From Siphonodentalium dalli (lineage: Eukaryota > Mollusca > Scaphopoda > Gadilida > Siphonodentaliidae), in contig CP136064.1 in NCBI GenBank assembly GCA_032622095.1, forward strand, positions 7,243,512-7,307,511: a stretch of DNA of 64,000 bases. The letters are read 5' to 3'. Below, piece after piece: positions 11,881 through 23,830 of this stretch. The position numbers and the translations under genes were made by a program. Positions within the stretch are counted from its first letter, which is position 1. Every line of letters begins with the position of its first letter. A model generated the notes under the pieces. The model was not told the DNA's origin. It searched no databases and saw nothing but the letters and a program-made list of their open reading frames with translations.

Positions 11881-12605
11881 CGATGGACTCGAAAACGGCC
11901 GAGCCGATTTCGATGAAACTTGGTATGTGGGGGTACTTTCGGCCGTGGAGTGGCATGGGCCTATTAATTTGCCCGTGCGACGTGACATTGACCTTCAAAT
12001 CGGGGGCAAACGCCCGAGTATCACGGGATTTCGATGAAAATTAGTGTCTGGGGATACTTTCGTATGGGGAGTGTCGTAAGCCTATTCGTTTGCCCGTGAG
12101 ACGTGACATTTACCTTGAAATCGGGTCAATTCAAGGTCAAATCGCCAATTTTGATGGGATTTCGACGAAATTTGATACATGGGGTTACTTTTGTCCACTG
12201 AGTGTTTTCGACTGGTCAAATCGTGACCCCGACCTGACCTTGACTTTCAAAATGATCAATTCGAGGTCAAATCGGGTAAAACCGGATGGATTTCGACGGG
12301 TACTTTTGTCGGGTACTTTTGTCCGGGCAGTGTTTTGAACGGGTCAAATCGTGACCCACACCTCACATTGACCTTCAAAATGGACAATTCAAGGTCAAAT
12401 CGCGCAATTCGCCGAAAAGCAGAGGGGAACAGCCCGGACGAAGTCGGGTCCACATGCTAGTATATATATATATATATAAAGCAGAGGGGAAACAGCCCGG
12501 ACAATTCAAGATCAAATCGCGAATTTTTATGGGATTTCAAATCGCGCAATTCGCCGAAAAGCAGAGGGGAAACAGCCCGGACGAAGTCGGGTCCACCTGC
12601 TAGTA
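11865..12605 (+). mobile_element. Helitron-like non-autonomous element(s), two 3' ends
   Basis: A repeat starts near the CTGT run at 11863 and contains several CGATTTCGATGAAA-type and TGACCTTGA motifs. Two ends of form CCCGGACGAAGTCGGGTCCA, then CATGCTAG|T and CCTGCTAG|T, lie at about 12435-12460 and 12575-12602. A short hairpin (CCCG..AC/GT..CGGG) some 10 nt before CTAG, followed by T, fits a Helitron 3' terminus. There is no Rep/helicase ORF. The family assignment is inference. Confidence 0.5.
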
Positions 12606-13179
12606 TATATAAATATACGCAACACGAGCAACTTAACCATGCTAGTTACATAAATTATATAGTTACAGCTACTAATAAGTCCAATAACATACACAAGTGT
12701 AATCAACACTTGATGGTAAGCACACGGAAGTTCAAAGCATTGAAACATATTGAACTTAAAATATTTGTTTAACTTACTGCACGATTATCGATGTTTGTGG
12801 ACATATCACTGCAATAGTTTTGTTTTATAACAATGGTTTCATGTCACAAACTTGGAGATATATCAATAATGAATATAAGAACAAAGTGTATCTATTCCTC
12901 CATGTTCTTCTTAATTGTGATATTTATACAGACATATATGTTTTGCATATTTCCCCACTGTGAATTCTTGTTTCCCTTTAATGATAAACGTCTGGTTTAC
13001 GTTATCTTTGGATGAGCACCATGTTAAGATGAAAAAGCGAAATTAAAATAAAATCACATTTCAGTCTACGAAATACTGGCACTACCGCTGTTGTTGCAAC
13101 TACACATGTGTTTTGACATACTTCGGGTATACTCAACAAAATGAACAACGGTGCTAGACCGATTTCAGTGTCTTTGACC
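12606..13179. other. intergenic AT-rich sequence
   Basis: No gene, clear repeat or RNA is recognised between the Helitron-like end and the MITE. Confidence 0.4.
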
Positions 13180-13582
13180 TTAACCCTTTACCCAACAAAA
13201 CGGCCCAAAACGCCCAAATAAAGCTTCAACAGCCTAACATATCTTCGGTCTGTCTCAAAAACATCATACAAATATGGATATCATTGGAACCGGTTCATTG
13301 ACCACATTGTGATGGTTACAGTTATGCCCTGTGCCAATGCATTCTCTTATATATGCGAGTCGACCGTAGGTCGCCTCGCATATATAAGAGAATGCATTGG
13401 CCTACATTCTTTAACAATTTTATAATTTTTTCTTACATTTTTAAACATTTTTTGACAATTTTATCATTTTTAATATGTGTTAAGCCAGTGCATTCTCTTA
13501 TATATGCGAGGCGACCTATTGTCGACTCGCATATATAAGAGAATGCATTGGCACAGGACCGTTCTGTTGTGTAAAGGGTTAA
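13180..13582 (+). mobile_element. TTAA-type MITE, copy B (complete)
   Basis: Flanked by TTAA (13180-13183 and 13579-13582), with ends CCCTTTACCC... and ...GTAAAGGG. Two palindromes of 70 bp centred on GTCGACC sit at about 13333-13401 and 13484-13552, separated by an AT-rich spacer. Here the long tail (ATCTTCGGTCTGTCTC) precedes the palindromes, so orientation is opposite to copies A, D and E. Confidence 0.85.
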
Positions 13583-14691
13583 ACATTGAGAAACAGAATG
13601 GCCACTAAAATCGTGTATGTGAAACGCTAGATTATGCCACACGTGTACCCCCACAAATTCCACAGTATGTTCACAAAACAAAATAAAATAAAACAGGACA
13701 TTTGACAAAGAAACTTTTCGTGGACTTGGTATCCAACAAGGATATGAGTGGACTCAGATATTGAAGCGAACACATTTCATTTCCAGCACTTCAATATGAA
13801 TAGGCTTGAAGATGGTCAAGGCAGATAAACCATTCACAGCCGACCACGCAAACCAATATTTGCATCAAAACAATGTATAATATCTTATTCATCACAGTAC
13901 CAGTAAGAATCTCGAAAATTACATGGATGGTTGTTTTTAGTGATATGACCTTACGCCTGACCAAAGAGCAGATGAAGGATATTTGTAAACTATAACAGCG
14001 ACGAGATAAGGTTAGGGCCTCAGTTTGCTGCAGATCTAGCTTCGGTAATCGACGTTATAGTTTATGCTGAGTTCGATAATCAAATATAAATCAACAGTTT
14101 GTAAGAAATAATAGCATGTTATTGACACACGGGTGAATTGCATATGAAAGACAAATTTATATTGCAAGTTTCATTCCATATTGCGTTCCTACTCTTGACA
14201 AAGTTCGGAAATCTTTCGAGATACAGAACCAGATTTCAAAGAAACTAAAACTCAACTGCGAGAGTGTAAAATATATCATTAAATACGGATAACTCGACAT
14301 TTACTTTGTCATTCTGACACCAACTACTCAAATGGACGGATATATTAACTTATTTAGCACTACTCAAATTTTGCATTTATCGAATTATGGAACAACAGTA
14401 TCCCGAAATAGAATAGTATACACCACATGATACATTTGAGGCATTCATACCTTGGACAGATATTAATGAAGTAGTTCCTGCAAACTGTACCCAATTTTAA
14501 TGCTGTTGTTGTTTTTCGACTTAATGTGTGACCCAGTGAACGAATATTACAAAGATGAACACTAACGAACTTCAACATATACTAGACAAATATCTCCTCC
14601 TAACATAATGTGGTATTCGCAAAAATCAGTTATTACACGAGATACATAATCATGTAAAAGCATACATAGTATACACACATCAGAAAAACCA
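13583..14691. other. intergenic AT-rich sequence
   Basis: I see no recognisable gene, minisatellite or element. A short direct-repeat-free, AT-rich stretch. Confidence 0.4.
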
Positions 14692-16842
14692 GGGCCCTGT
14701 TTCATGAAAGCAACTTATGACATAGTTGGGACTTAAGATGGTCATAAGTTCAAACTTCAGTCATAAGTGCGTTTCACGAACAAGGTCTTAACTTAAGATG
14801 GTCTTAACTTTGGTCTTAACTTTAAGACTGCTGTAAGGTGTCATAAGATAATCTTAAAGTTAAGACCCACGTGATAAGTGGCATATCGATCACAAGTATG
14901 GCGGCCTATGTTATTTTGCAATTACGGAGATATCTGTACATTGTCTGGGTGGGCAATTCGTCGTCTGGCATACAGGGTCGTGGCTACAGAGTGAGAGGGG
15001 GTGTTCGCCTCGAAATGTCCAACTACATCCCCTTAAACAACACCAAATTCTCTTTGGGTTTAAACATTCCAACTGGTACCTCAAACATTCCAAAACCAAA
15101 GTTTGGAGAGGGCAACACCCCCCACCGTATAACCATAGGGTTAATTTGGTAAACACAATTCAGAGTACAGACTTATCATCAGGGACGTGGCGAATGGGGT
15201 TTGTGTGTTGTCTACCCCCCCCCCCCCCCCCCCCCACACCACACACACACACTTTGGTCAAAATGTTTAGCAATTGGAAATTTCATGCCTGACAAGAACA
15301 TTAATCGTACACTATATATAGGTTTCAATTGTTTGAATTTCTAACTAGTAAATGAATGTGTTGTTTTAGACAAACAGCAGCAACCGAAAATCACCAACTT
15401 TAGGGGCGTCAGGTTAGAAATTTCGAACTGTTGGAATATTTGAGATACCAATTGGAAAGTTTAAATCCAACGGGTGGGGTGGACATGGCATTTCGCGAAC
15501 ATGGAAGTTTGGCCCGGTTCAATTAAGGGGCGGGTGCAGTTGGAAATTGCATGATGTACCCCCCCCCCCCCCCACAGAGACCAACTAGCCACCCCCGAGC
15601 CTCGTCGAATGTAGGATATAGTCAATTATCAGCTGTGTATGTGACCTATAGATAATATATATTTATAAAATTGTATTACCCACGAATTAAACTTATGGCC
15701 TAGCTCAAAGCTCACAATCTCCTCTATGTTATTCCATGTGTGTGTGGGAGATGGGGTAAAATGAGATCAATTAATGTATTGATTCTTTCCTCTTTCCAAA
15801 TTTCCGTCGGCTGTTTACAAAGCAGATATGTCATATAGGAAAGGTAACACAAACGCTCTTTATCAAAATATGTTTTAGAAATAGTGACAATTTTCTGTAG
15901 AGAATATTATTTTTATTGAGTTTATGCCCACGCCCATATGTCGTGATTTTCAAGGCTGTCCAAATTTTTGTCATGTTTATTTTTTGCAGGGGTGGGATGA
16001 CCGTTGTACAGCATACTGTATATATGATATACACACCCGTAACGATGACACCCCTTAATACGAGTGTGCTAACGAAAACGTAGTTCTATATATATATCCA
16101 TGGTATGACAACCGCATAAAACATATGCATAAAAATAATAAAAAAGTTACTCTAACAAATATTTTTCATTTCCCTTTGAATCGAAAAATGACCTATGTGT
16201 GTCCTGATTATTGCTACACGTAGAGAGCGGTGGTCGATAATATACGAGTTATGTCGGCTCACATAAAAAAATCGCCGCCTGGTCATTGCTCTCAGTTGAT
16301 TAACTCGGCGTGAATGCATGGTCGCAGTCATGCATCGATCCATATAATTATATTGTCTTATTTCTGACACCGCCACTCGTCAGTAAACGCAAAGCACGTC
16401 ATTTTAAAAGCCTGCGATGTACTCATGTTCGAATTCACATCGTGGAACTCATACAAGTCTAAGATCCACATGCGAATATAAGGCCATGCATTGACTACAG
16501 ACACTAAGATACATGCGCTGATTCGCCCACCCCACCCCAGCCGCTATCCAGCACCCCTGTCACACAATAATGTCAACTCGGACTCGGCTCTTTCTCGATA
16601 AACTCTCAATGCCGTACATAAAGATTGCACAAGCCCACATTTTTTCGTTCCGGACTGTAGAAAATTGTCGATAACCAGTCTAAATGAGCGGGAACTTAAC
16701 TTACTACTTAAGTAGGACTTAATCTTGTTTTGTGAAACGCGTTCTTGAAACGGAAAGGTTACATCATAAGATCCACCTTAGATCTTAGATTAAGTCCATC
16801 TTAAAATAATCTTATGACCTTGCTTCATGAAACGGGCCCCAG
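14692..16842. mobile_element. DNA transposon with terminal inverted repeats, no transposase seen
   Basis: The left end reads GGCCCTGTTTCATGAAAGCA and the right end is its inverted counterpart (TGCTTCATGAAACGGGCC). Subterminal regions share diverged ACTTAAGATGGTC-type motifs in opposite orientation over ~150 bp. The flanks repeat CCAG on both sides (possible target duplication). The ~2.15-kb interior has poly-C runs at 15219-15235 and 15559-15573 but no recognisable transposase; superfamily unknown. Confidence 0.6.
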
Positions 16843-16879
16843 GAATATACTTGGTTGCAATTTGCTTCGATGGAAACAT

Positions 16880-17225
16880 ATTTGAATTACCGGCATACTA
16901 CCGGAACAGCACCTATGACCTTTCATGTGTATTCATGCGCACAGAACATTTTGAATCGGTAAAAGTGTGTTTTGTTGGTCACGTGACACCAAAATGTGGT
17001 GTTATTTTAGCAGAATAACAGTTTTCTGTCGTATATATATACTACCGGAACACATCCTATTTTATGGTTAAAAGTATGGGAAATAGGATGCGTTCTGGAA
17101 GCATATATTTCCGTTGAAAACATTGTTTTGTTGTAAACTAACAACACATGTCGATATCACGTGACCTACAAAGCACACTTTTACCGATTCGAAACGTGTT
17201 TGTGTAGATGAATACAAGTGATATT
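16880..17225. repeat. foldback repeat around an ACTACCGG hairpin
   Basis: Left arm (ATCGGTAAAAGTGTG...GTCACGTGA, about 16920-16990) is inverted at 17150-17215. Between the arms lies a hairpin of the ACTACCGGAACA family (17038-17105). No ORF of note. Confidence 0.55.
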
Positions 17226-17879
17226 ACCTTCAACAAATAAATCAATTAACATAAGCCTAAAAATGCCATTATTGGGCTATATGGATGTCAATAAATCGTT
17301 CTAAATCTATATTAACTATGTAATAGTGTGTAGCATGATGACAATAGTAATAAAATACGAGATATTTGTTCTGGGTCATGTATGTTTTTGTCACGTGACG
17401 TGGGTCATCTCTGACTAAAACATGTTTTCATTAAGTATCTGCAGCGAATATAAATGCATATAACATACACCAAGTACTAATTTTATAAATACACTGTTAT
17501 CTTCCACATGGACTGTGCTATGAAAATTCACAAAAGAACGTACCTTAATAGTCGAATTAATTAAAATCCCATCACACAGTTATTCCAAAACAAACGACTC
17601 TCCAAAACTCACGACGTCTCAAGCAACGCATGGCAAAAGGCATGTGCACGTCACTCAGGGGTCATGTCAAAGGTCGTTCAAGTGTTGTCATAGTGTCAGA
17701 AAACCAAGGTGCGATAATCAAATTTAATCACCACCTATTAATTTTATTTCTATAATTTTTCTGCATGAAATCATATCTTAAAGAAGGCATTTATTCAGAA
17801 TACAGTTTTAAAATATAGGTAGTTTGCGTTGACCTATATGGTACTTTTTTTTAATTCTATGTTTTTTATGTAGCTTAAA
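17226..17879. other. intergenic AT-rich sequence
   Basis: No recognisable gene or repeat between the foldback repeat and the large inverted repeat. Confidence 0.4.
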
Positions 17880-18589
17880 CTTTATGATATATAGGATGTC
17901 AGCCTCACCACATGGGGGTAACAGAATAGGAATTCTCGCTCATCACCTAATTATTTGATATGCTTGTCTTTACGTATAACCCCCTAAAATATCTAAACCC
18001 CTGTTACGATATCTCACCCCAAAATAAACCCCTTTACTCGGCAGGATTTAAGTTTGTTTTTTATTTATTATTTATATATATATACTACCGGATCAGAACC
18101 TATTTTTTGGTTAAAAGTATGGCAAATAGGTGCTGTTACATCATTTAGATTGATTTAAGATATACATACAACATATACATTGACAATATTTATATCCCGT
18201 CGCCCTATATATACTACCGGAACAACACCTATTTTCTGGTTAAAAGTATGGGAAATAGGTGCTGTTCCGGTTAGAGATAGAGAAGGATAGAGATACTGTT
18301 AATATATATGCTACAAATGGCTTTTAATTCAATATAAATGATGTAAATAACAGCAATAAACTCACTATATCGACGTCCTTCGCTATATATATACTACCGG
18401 AACAGCACCTATTTTACGATTAAAAGTATGGCAAGTAGGTGCTGTTCCGGTAGTATATATAGCGAAAGGATAGAGATACTGTTAATATATATGCTACAAA
18501 TGGCTTTTAATTCAATATAAATGATGTAAATAATAGCAATAAACTCACTATATCGACGTCCTTCGCTATTATATACTACCGGAACTTTA
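17880..18589 (+). repeat. left arm of large inverted repeat with ACTACCGG hairpins
   Basis: Contains hairpins at about 18085-18140, 18212-18270, 18395-18462 and a broken one at 18576-18589. Each full hairpin has the arm TACTACCGGAACAGCACCTA, flanked by ATATATA. The order of segments is inverted at 22886-23830. The broken hairpin ends exactly where the LINE begins. Confidence 0.8.
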
Positions 18590-18624
18590 AATGTACATAA
18601 TCTCAGACTCAAAGATAATTATGT

Positions 18625-18692
<68 letters not shown>

Positions 18693-18718
18693 ACGATGAA
18701 GACGAGTATGGTGAGGGC

Positions 18719-19852
18719 GTGGATGGTTGTATTAGTAATATTAATGATAGTTCTGATAACGATTACGAGGATGATTTTGCTGTTGATGATGGCGACGACG
18801 ATAATTATGCGGACGACGACGACGGAGACGCCGGTATAGTTGTTTATGATTGTGGTAAGTGTGGCTGTGATGATGATGGTGAAAATTATGATGAGTATTC
18901 TGCTGCTGACTATGGTGATGGCGCGGACGGTGACGAGGGTGATAATGGTAATATTGTTATTGATTATGTTGGTTCGAATGATGACGATGACGATGAGGTT
19001 AATGATGACGATGGGGTTAATGGAAATGAAGGTGATGATGGGGATGGTAGTGATGATAATGGTGATGGAGAAGGTGATGATGATGATGATTATGATGATG
19101 ATGATGATGATGATGACGATGATTGGGACGATTCAAATGACAATGGAAGGTTGAAATTGCTAGCCGTAAATGTTTGTGGCCTACGTATGAGACTGAATTA
19201 TACGGAATTTAAAGGTCTCCTGGAAAAATATGATATAATTTGTCTATCTGAAACAAAAACCTTGGATGGTACGACACCGGATATTCCTGGATTTAAGGTT
19301 TTTCCAACAAAAGGCCGAACTATTAATTCAGGAAGGGCATCAGGGGGTCTAGTTATAGGAGTGAAACACAGAATAGAAAATAGTTGCACATTTATAGAAA
19401 CTAAGTCAAAACTTGTCGCTTGGATCAGAATAATGTTGGACAACAATGAAACTATTCTTATTGGCGGGGCTTATATACCACCAACGAATACGCGATATGC
19501 GGATACCGATTGGCAATTTGAAGTTGACCGCGAACTGAAACGAACTAAAATGATGAACGAACGAGTTGTCATGTTTGGTGATTTTAACTCGCGTACGGCA
19601 ACTAACTTAGAATTCATAGCACCATGTAACCCGTCCGAGAGGCAACACCTATTGGATGACAACACCAATCTAGCTGACTTTGTTTCGGATGGATATACCA
19701 TGTCAGATATGCAGCGATATTCTATGGACAAAAGTATGAATCAAAATGGGTATAGTTTTATCAAATTATGTAAAGCTAATAACTTATACATATTAAATGG
19801 TAGATTTTGGGAGGGACATAGGAATAGGCAAATTGACTTGCAGGAATGCTAG
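18719..19852 (+). pseudogene. LINE 1 endonuclease ORF with poly-acidic N-terminus
   Basis: The frame opens in a GAT-rich region, so residues 1-140 are mostly Asp, Gly and Asn. From residue ~143 an APE-type endonuclease starts (LKLLAVNVCGLRMRLNYTEF), with LSETKT, ILIGGAYIPP and VVMFGDFNSRT, which contains the catalytic GDFN. The frame is lost after LNGRF at about 19806-19812: an extra T in a TTTT run shifts the protein into the next frame, where SDVHSAI-type endonuclease motif follows. Whether the acidic leader is translated is uncertain. Confidence 0.75.
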
Positions 19853-21761
19853 CATGGTAGACTACTTTATTGGGACTAGTAATATTTTCGGAATGATAAA
19901 ATATCTAAATGTGGTTGAATTTTCTTCGTTATATTCGGATGTTCATAGTGCAATATATTTAGTTTTGAATAATACCGGAATTACTAATACCACTCTAAAA
20001 GCTACAGGTTGTAGCGAAAATAAACACAGACTACCACCGAAAATCAGATCTTTAGATGAGAACAAATCGGAACTATACCTCAAAACTTTCAGTGATGCTT
20101 TGATGGAACAGGGAAATGAAATTATTGGGCAACTAAACAGTGTTGAGCACGAAACTGCTATTAACCAAGCTTGTGAGAAAATAAATAAACTTTTCGTGGA
20201 CACGGCAGAAACAGTTTTAGGGCGACGAAGGGAACACGTATACGTGTATGCAGGGCGCTCTAAGATTCATAAGCCTTGGTTTGATGCGAAATGCGAACAA
20301 CAACGGAAATTTTTTAACAAAACGAGAAGTATATACAGAGGAAACAAATCTTTTAAAAATAAACTGAAAATGCGCAAGGCAGGGAAAGTATATCGAAAAA
20401 CCATGAATAGTAAGATAAATACAATGAATGATAATTGCTGTAGAGAATTAAGGTCGATGTCTTCTTCGAAAGAATTTTGGAAAACACTTAAGAGGTATAC
20501 AGGTGGTACAACAAATGATGATAGTACCAAGGTCCCAATGGAAAATTTTGTTGAGCATTTTAAAATGATGAACGAGGAGTCAGAAGATGAAAATATGGAA
20601 CCTATGATTAGTTCCCTATTTGGAGACTGCGAGTTTCAAATAGAATTAGATGCCCCTATTGATGACTACGAAATATTCAAGGCAATAGATAATTTGAAAA
20701 ATAACAAAGCCCCAGGGGAAGATGAAATCACTAATGAGTTAATAAAAGAAACCAAATTTATAATGGTACCGATATATAGAAAATTATTTAATGTAATATT
20801 GGACACTGGAATTTTCCCAGAAAGTTGGACAACCGGTATAATAAAGCCGCTATATAAAAATAAAGGCGACCGACGGAAACCAGACTCGTATCGTGGTATA
20901 ACATTATTGAGTTCTCTGAGTAAAGTTTTCACAGCGTTAGTTAATTCGCGACTGCGATCTTTTACCGACAGATTGAATACGATAACAGAATGTCAGAGTG
21001 GATTCAGAGAGCACCACTCAACGGCCGATAATATATTTATCTTGTATGCTTTGATTGAACTTTTTCTTAAAAAGAAAAAGAGACTTTTTTGTGCGTTCAT
21101 TGATTTGAGAAAAGCATTTGATACGGTTTGGAGGGATGGGTTGATGATAAAACTTTTGAGGAGTAACATTGGTGTGAAAATATTTAGGGTCATTCAAGGG
21201 ATGTATAAGGGAATAAAGTCGTGTGTTAAAGCCGGAAATTACAAATCCAATTATTTTTCTTGCAGTATCGGTGTTCGCCAGGGCAATAGTCTTTCTCCTT
21301 TTCTATTCACCGTATTCTTAAATGACCTTGAAGAATTTTTGAATGATTGCTGTATAGAGGGCTTACCACACGTAGGAGGGATGTTTGAGGATAAGTTCGA
21401 TGATTACTTAACAATACTGTGCATGTTGTATGCCGATGACACGGTGTTATTCGCCGAGTCACCACAAGGGATGCAGAGAGCACTAGATGCATACAATGAT
21501 TATACGGTATCTTGGAAGTTGGGCATAAATGTGGACAAAAGTAAAATTATGATATTTGGCAGTAGAAAGCAGAATGAGACTTTTAGTTTTACTATGAATG
21601 ATAGAGGTATTGATATTGTCGACTCTTTCTGCAATTTGGGAATATATTTTTATTCGAACGGACGCTTCTGTAGGTCGATTGAACGTATAAAACTGTTGGT
21701 AACAAATCTGTTTATGGGCTATTACATAAGACGGCAAAGATCAACATGTCACCCGATTTGA
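19797..21761 (+). pseudogene. LINE 1 reverse transcriptase ORF
   Basis: Begins within the endonuclease (VDYFIGTSN, SDVHSAIYLV). The RT core includes NNKAPGEDEITNELIK, RGITLLSSLSKVFTALVNSR, FIDLRKAFDTVW (Asp ~436), GVRQGNSLSPFLFTVFLNDL and the catalytic YADD at residues 545-548. It terminates early by a one-base shift near 21725-21740; the homologous protein continues in the next frame. All RT catalytic motifs are intact. Confidence 0.85.
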
Positions 21762-22627
21762 CATACAAACTTTTCGACAGCATGATAGAACCAATACTGC
21801 TTTATGGAAGCGAAGTGTGGGGATTTGAGAATACCGCATGTCTCGAGACTGTGCACTTGCAATTTATTAAATACACACTTTGTATGAAATCGAGCACTCC
21901 GACTTATATGGTATATGGAGAGACAGGTAGATACCCACTTAACATACATATAAAAAAGCGGATGCTTGCTTTTTGGTCGCGTTTAGTTTCTGGCCAATGT
22001 TCGGCGTTGGCAAGAAAGTTATATAATCTTTTGAGAGGAATGGATGAAAACGATTACTTGGGTAACAAATCGATAGCATGGATAAGTGAGATAAGATATA
22101 TATTATCAAGTGTGGGGTGGGGAGAAATTTGGAGATCACAGCATCCTCTTAGTAAATTAGAACTTGGAATATTTAAGGAAATGAGTAGAACACGTTTTGT
22201 TGAACAATGGAAAAGTGATATTGAACGGTCATGTAGAGGCGAATTTTATGGACAATTTAAAATGAACTTCGGTATAGAAAAGTATCTATCGATTATACCA
22301 TCGGGATTATTAACATGTTTAACAAGAATAAGAACAGCGAATCACAGGCTACCGATAGAAACAGAAAGATGGAGTAAATCAAAAACGAAAAAGGGCAAAA
22401 CAGCTGATTCAAAAGTGTGTCAATTCTGTAAATCGCAAACTGGTGATGAATACCATTTCATATTAGTTTGCCCAGAATTCAGAACTTTAAGATGCAAATA
22501 TTTACCAGGGAAGTATTATGACTTCCCAACTAATGACAAATTGTATGCGTTACTTACTGAGGAAAATGAATATATTTTGAAGAATTTTGCGATTTTTATC
22601 AAATTAGGTTTACAGAAATACCTATGA
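21746..22627 (+). pseudogene. LINE 1 C-terminal segment with CCHC-like motif
   Basis: Continues the RT protein after the frameshift: LTYKLFDSMIEPILLYGSEV, WGFEN... is the thumb region usual in jockey-like elements. CQFCKSQTGDEYHFILVC (residues from about 225) is the C-terminal Zn-knuckle-like motif. It ends with TGA just before the 3' GAT-rich tract. Confidence 0.8.
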
Positions 22628-22748
22628 TGATAGATGACGATGACGACGACGACGGCGATGAGGGAGACGAGGACCGTGATGATGACGACGATGATGATGA
22701 TGATGATGATCATCATCATGTTGATGATGATAATAATGATGATGATTA
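22624..22748 (+). repeat. 3' (GAT)n tract of LINE 1
   Basis: Imperfect GAT/GAC repeats after the stop codon, mirrored by the tract at 18624-18690 at the 5' end of the same element. Between this tract and the A-rich tail is ~135 bp of 3' UTR. Confidence 0.75.
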
Positions 22749-22885
22749 CACAAACAAAGGACCCCGAATTCGACGGCCAAATGTCACATTATGTAAATAC
22801 ACTGTAAATATGTTATATGACTCTATATTTCGTGCATAATAGCACGATTGAGTTATAAATAAAGCATACCATACTGTGGTTTAGA

Positions 22886-23830
22886 TTAAAAAAACAGCAC
22901 CTATTTTACGGTTAAAAGTATGGCAAATAGGTGCTGTTCCGGTAGTATATATATAGCGAAGGACGTCGAAATTGTGACTTTATTGCTACTATTAACATAA
23001 TTTATATTGAATTAAAAGTCATTTGTAGCATATATAGACAGTATATTTATCCTTTCGCTCTATATATACTACCGGAAGAGCACCTATGTTCCATACTTTT
23101 AACCAAAAAATAGGTGTTGTTCCGGTAGTATATATAGGGCGACGGGATATAAATATTGTCAATGTATATGTTGTATGTATATCTAAAATCAATCTAAATG
23201 ATGTAACAGCACCTATTTGCCATACATTTAACCAAGAAATAGGTTCTGATCCGGTAGTATATATATAGAAATAATAAATAAAAAACAAACTTAAATCCTG
23301 CCGAGTAAAGGGTTTTGTTTTGGGTGAGATATCGTAACAGGGGTTTATATATTTTAGGGGGTTATACGTAAAGACAAGCATATCAAATAATTAGGTGATG
23401 AGCGAGAATTCCTATCCTATTACCCCCACCCTATGTATATCTTAAATCAATCTAAATGATGTAACAGCATCTATTTCCCATACTTTTAACCACAAAATAG
23501 GTGTTGTTCCGGTAGTATATATAGGGCGACGGGATATAAATATTGTCAATGTATATGCTGTATGTATATCTTAAATCAATCTAAATGATGTAACAGCACC
23601 TATTTGCCACACTTTTAACCAAGAAATAGGTTCTGATCCGGTAGTATATATATAGAAATAATAAATAAAAAACAAACTTAAATCCTGCCGAGTAAAGGTT
23701 TTTTTTGGGGTGAGATATCGTAACAGGGGTTTAGATATTTTAGGGAGTTATACTTAAAGACAAACATATCAAATAATTAGGTGATGAGCGAGAATTCCTA
23801 TTCTGTTACCCCCACCCTAGTTGACAGTTC
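22886..23830 (-). repeat. right arm of large inverted repeat, internally duplicated
   Basis: Inverted equivalent of 17880-18589, with hairpins at 22886-22952 (broken by LINE 1), 23065-23140, 23213-23262, 23468-23524 and 23597-23655. About 360 bp (23139-23420) is repeated at 23520-23830. A stray hairpin piece (AATAGGTGTTGTTCCGGTA) is at 24648. Confidence 0.78.

Larger units (their letters stand above)
18590..22885 (+). mobile_element. APE-type non-LTR retrotransposon, LINE 1 (4.3 kb)
   Basis: One element interrupts an ACTACCGGAAC|AGCACC hairpin. It carries AP-like endonuclease, reverse transcriptase and a C-terminal CCHC-like segment, an AATAAA at 22858-22863 and a short A-rich tail. The target duplication may be AAC. 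(GAT)n tracts flank the coding region at 18624-18690 and 22624-22745. No RNase H is seen, and at least two frameshifts break the ORF. It belongs to the jockey/CR1/L2-like assemblage; the clade is not resolved. Confidence 0.85.

Noticed and set aside
15219-15255. Poly-C/CA tract as a regulatory element
   Set aside because: Simple-sequence tract inside a transposon interior; nothing ties it to a gene.
18591-18839. Open frame of poly-methionine from the (GAT/ATG)n tract
   Set aside because: It is the shadow frame of the microsatellite; the endonuclease frame is the one that continues into protein.
19797-22627. A host gene for reverse transcriptase/telomerase
   Set aside because: YADD box, APE endonuclease fused upstream, A-rich tail and insertion into a hairpin identify a non-LTR retrotransposon.
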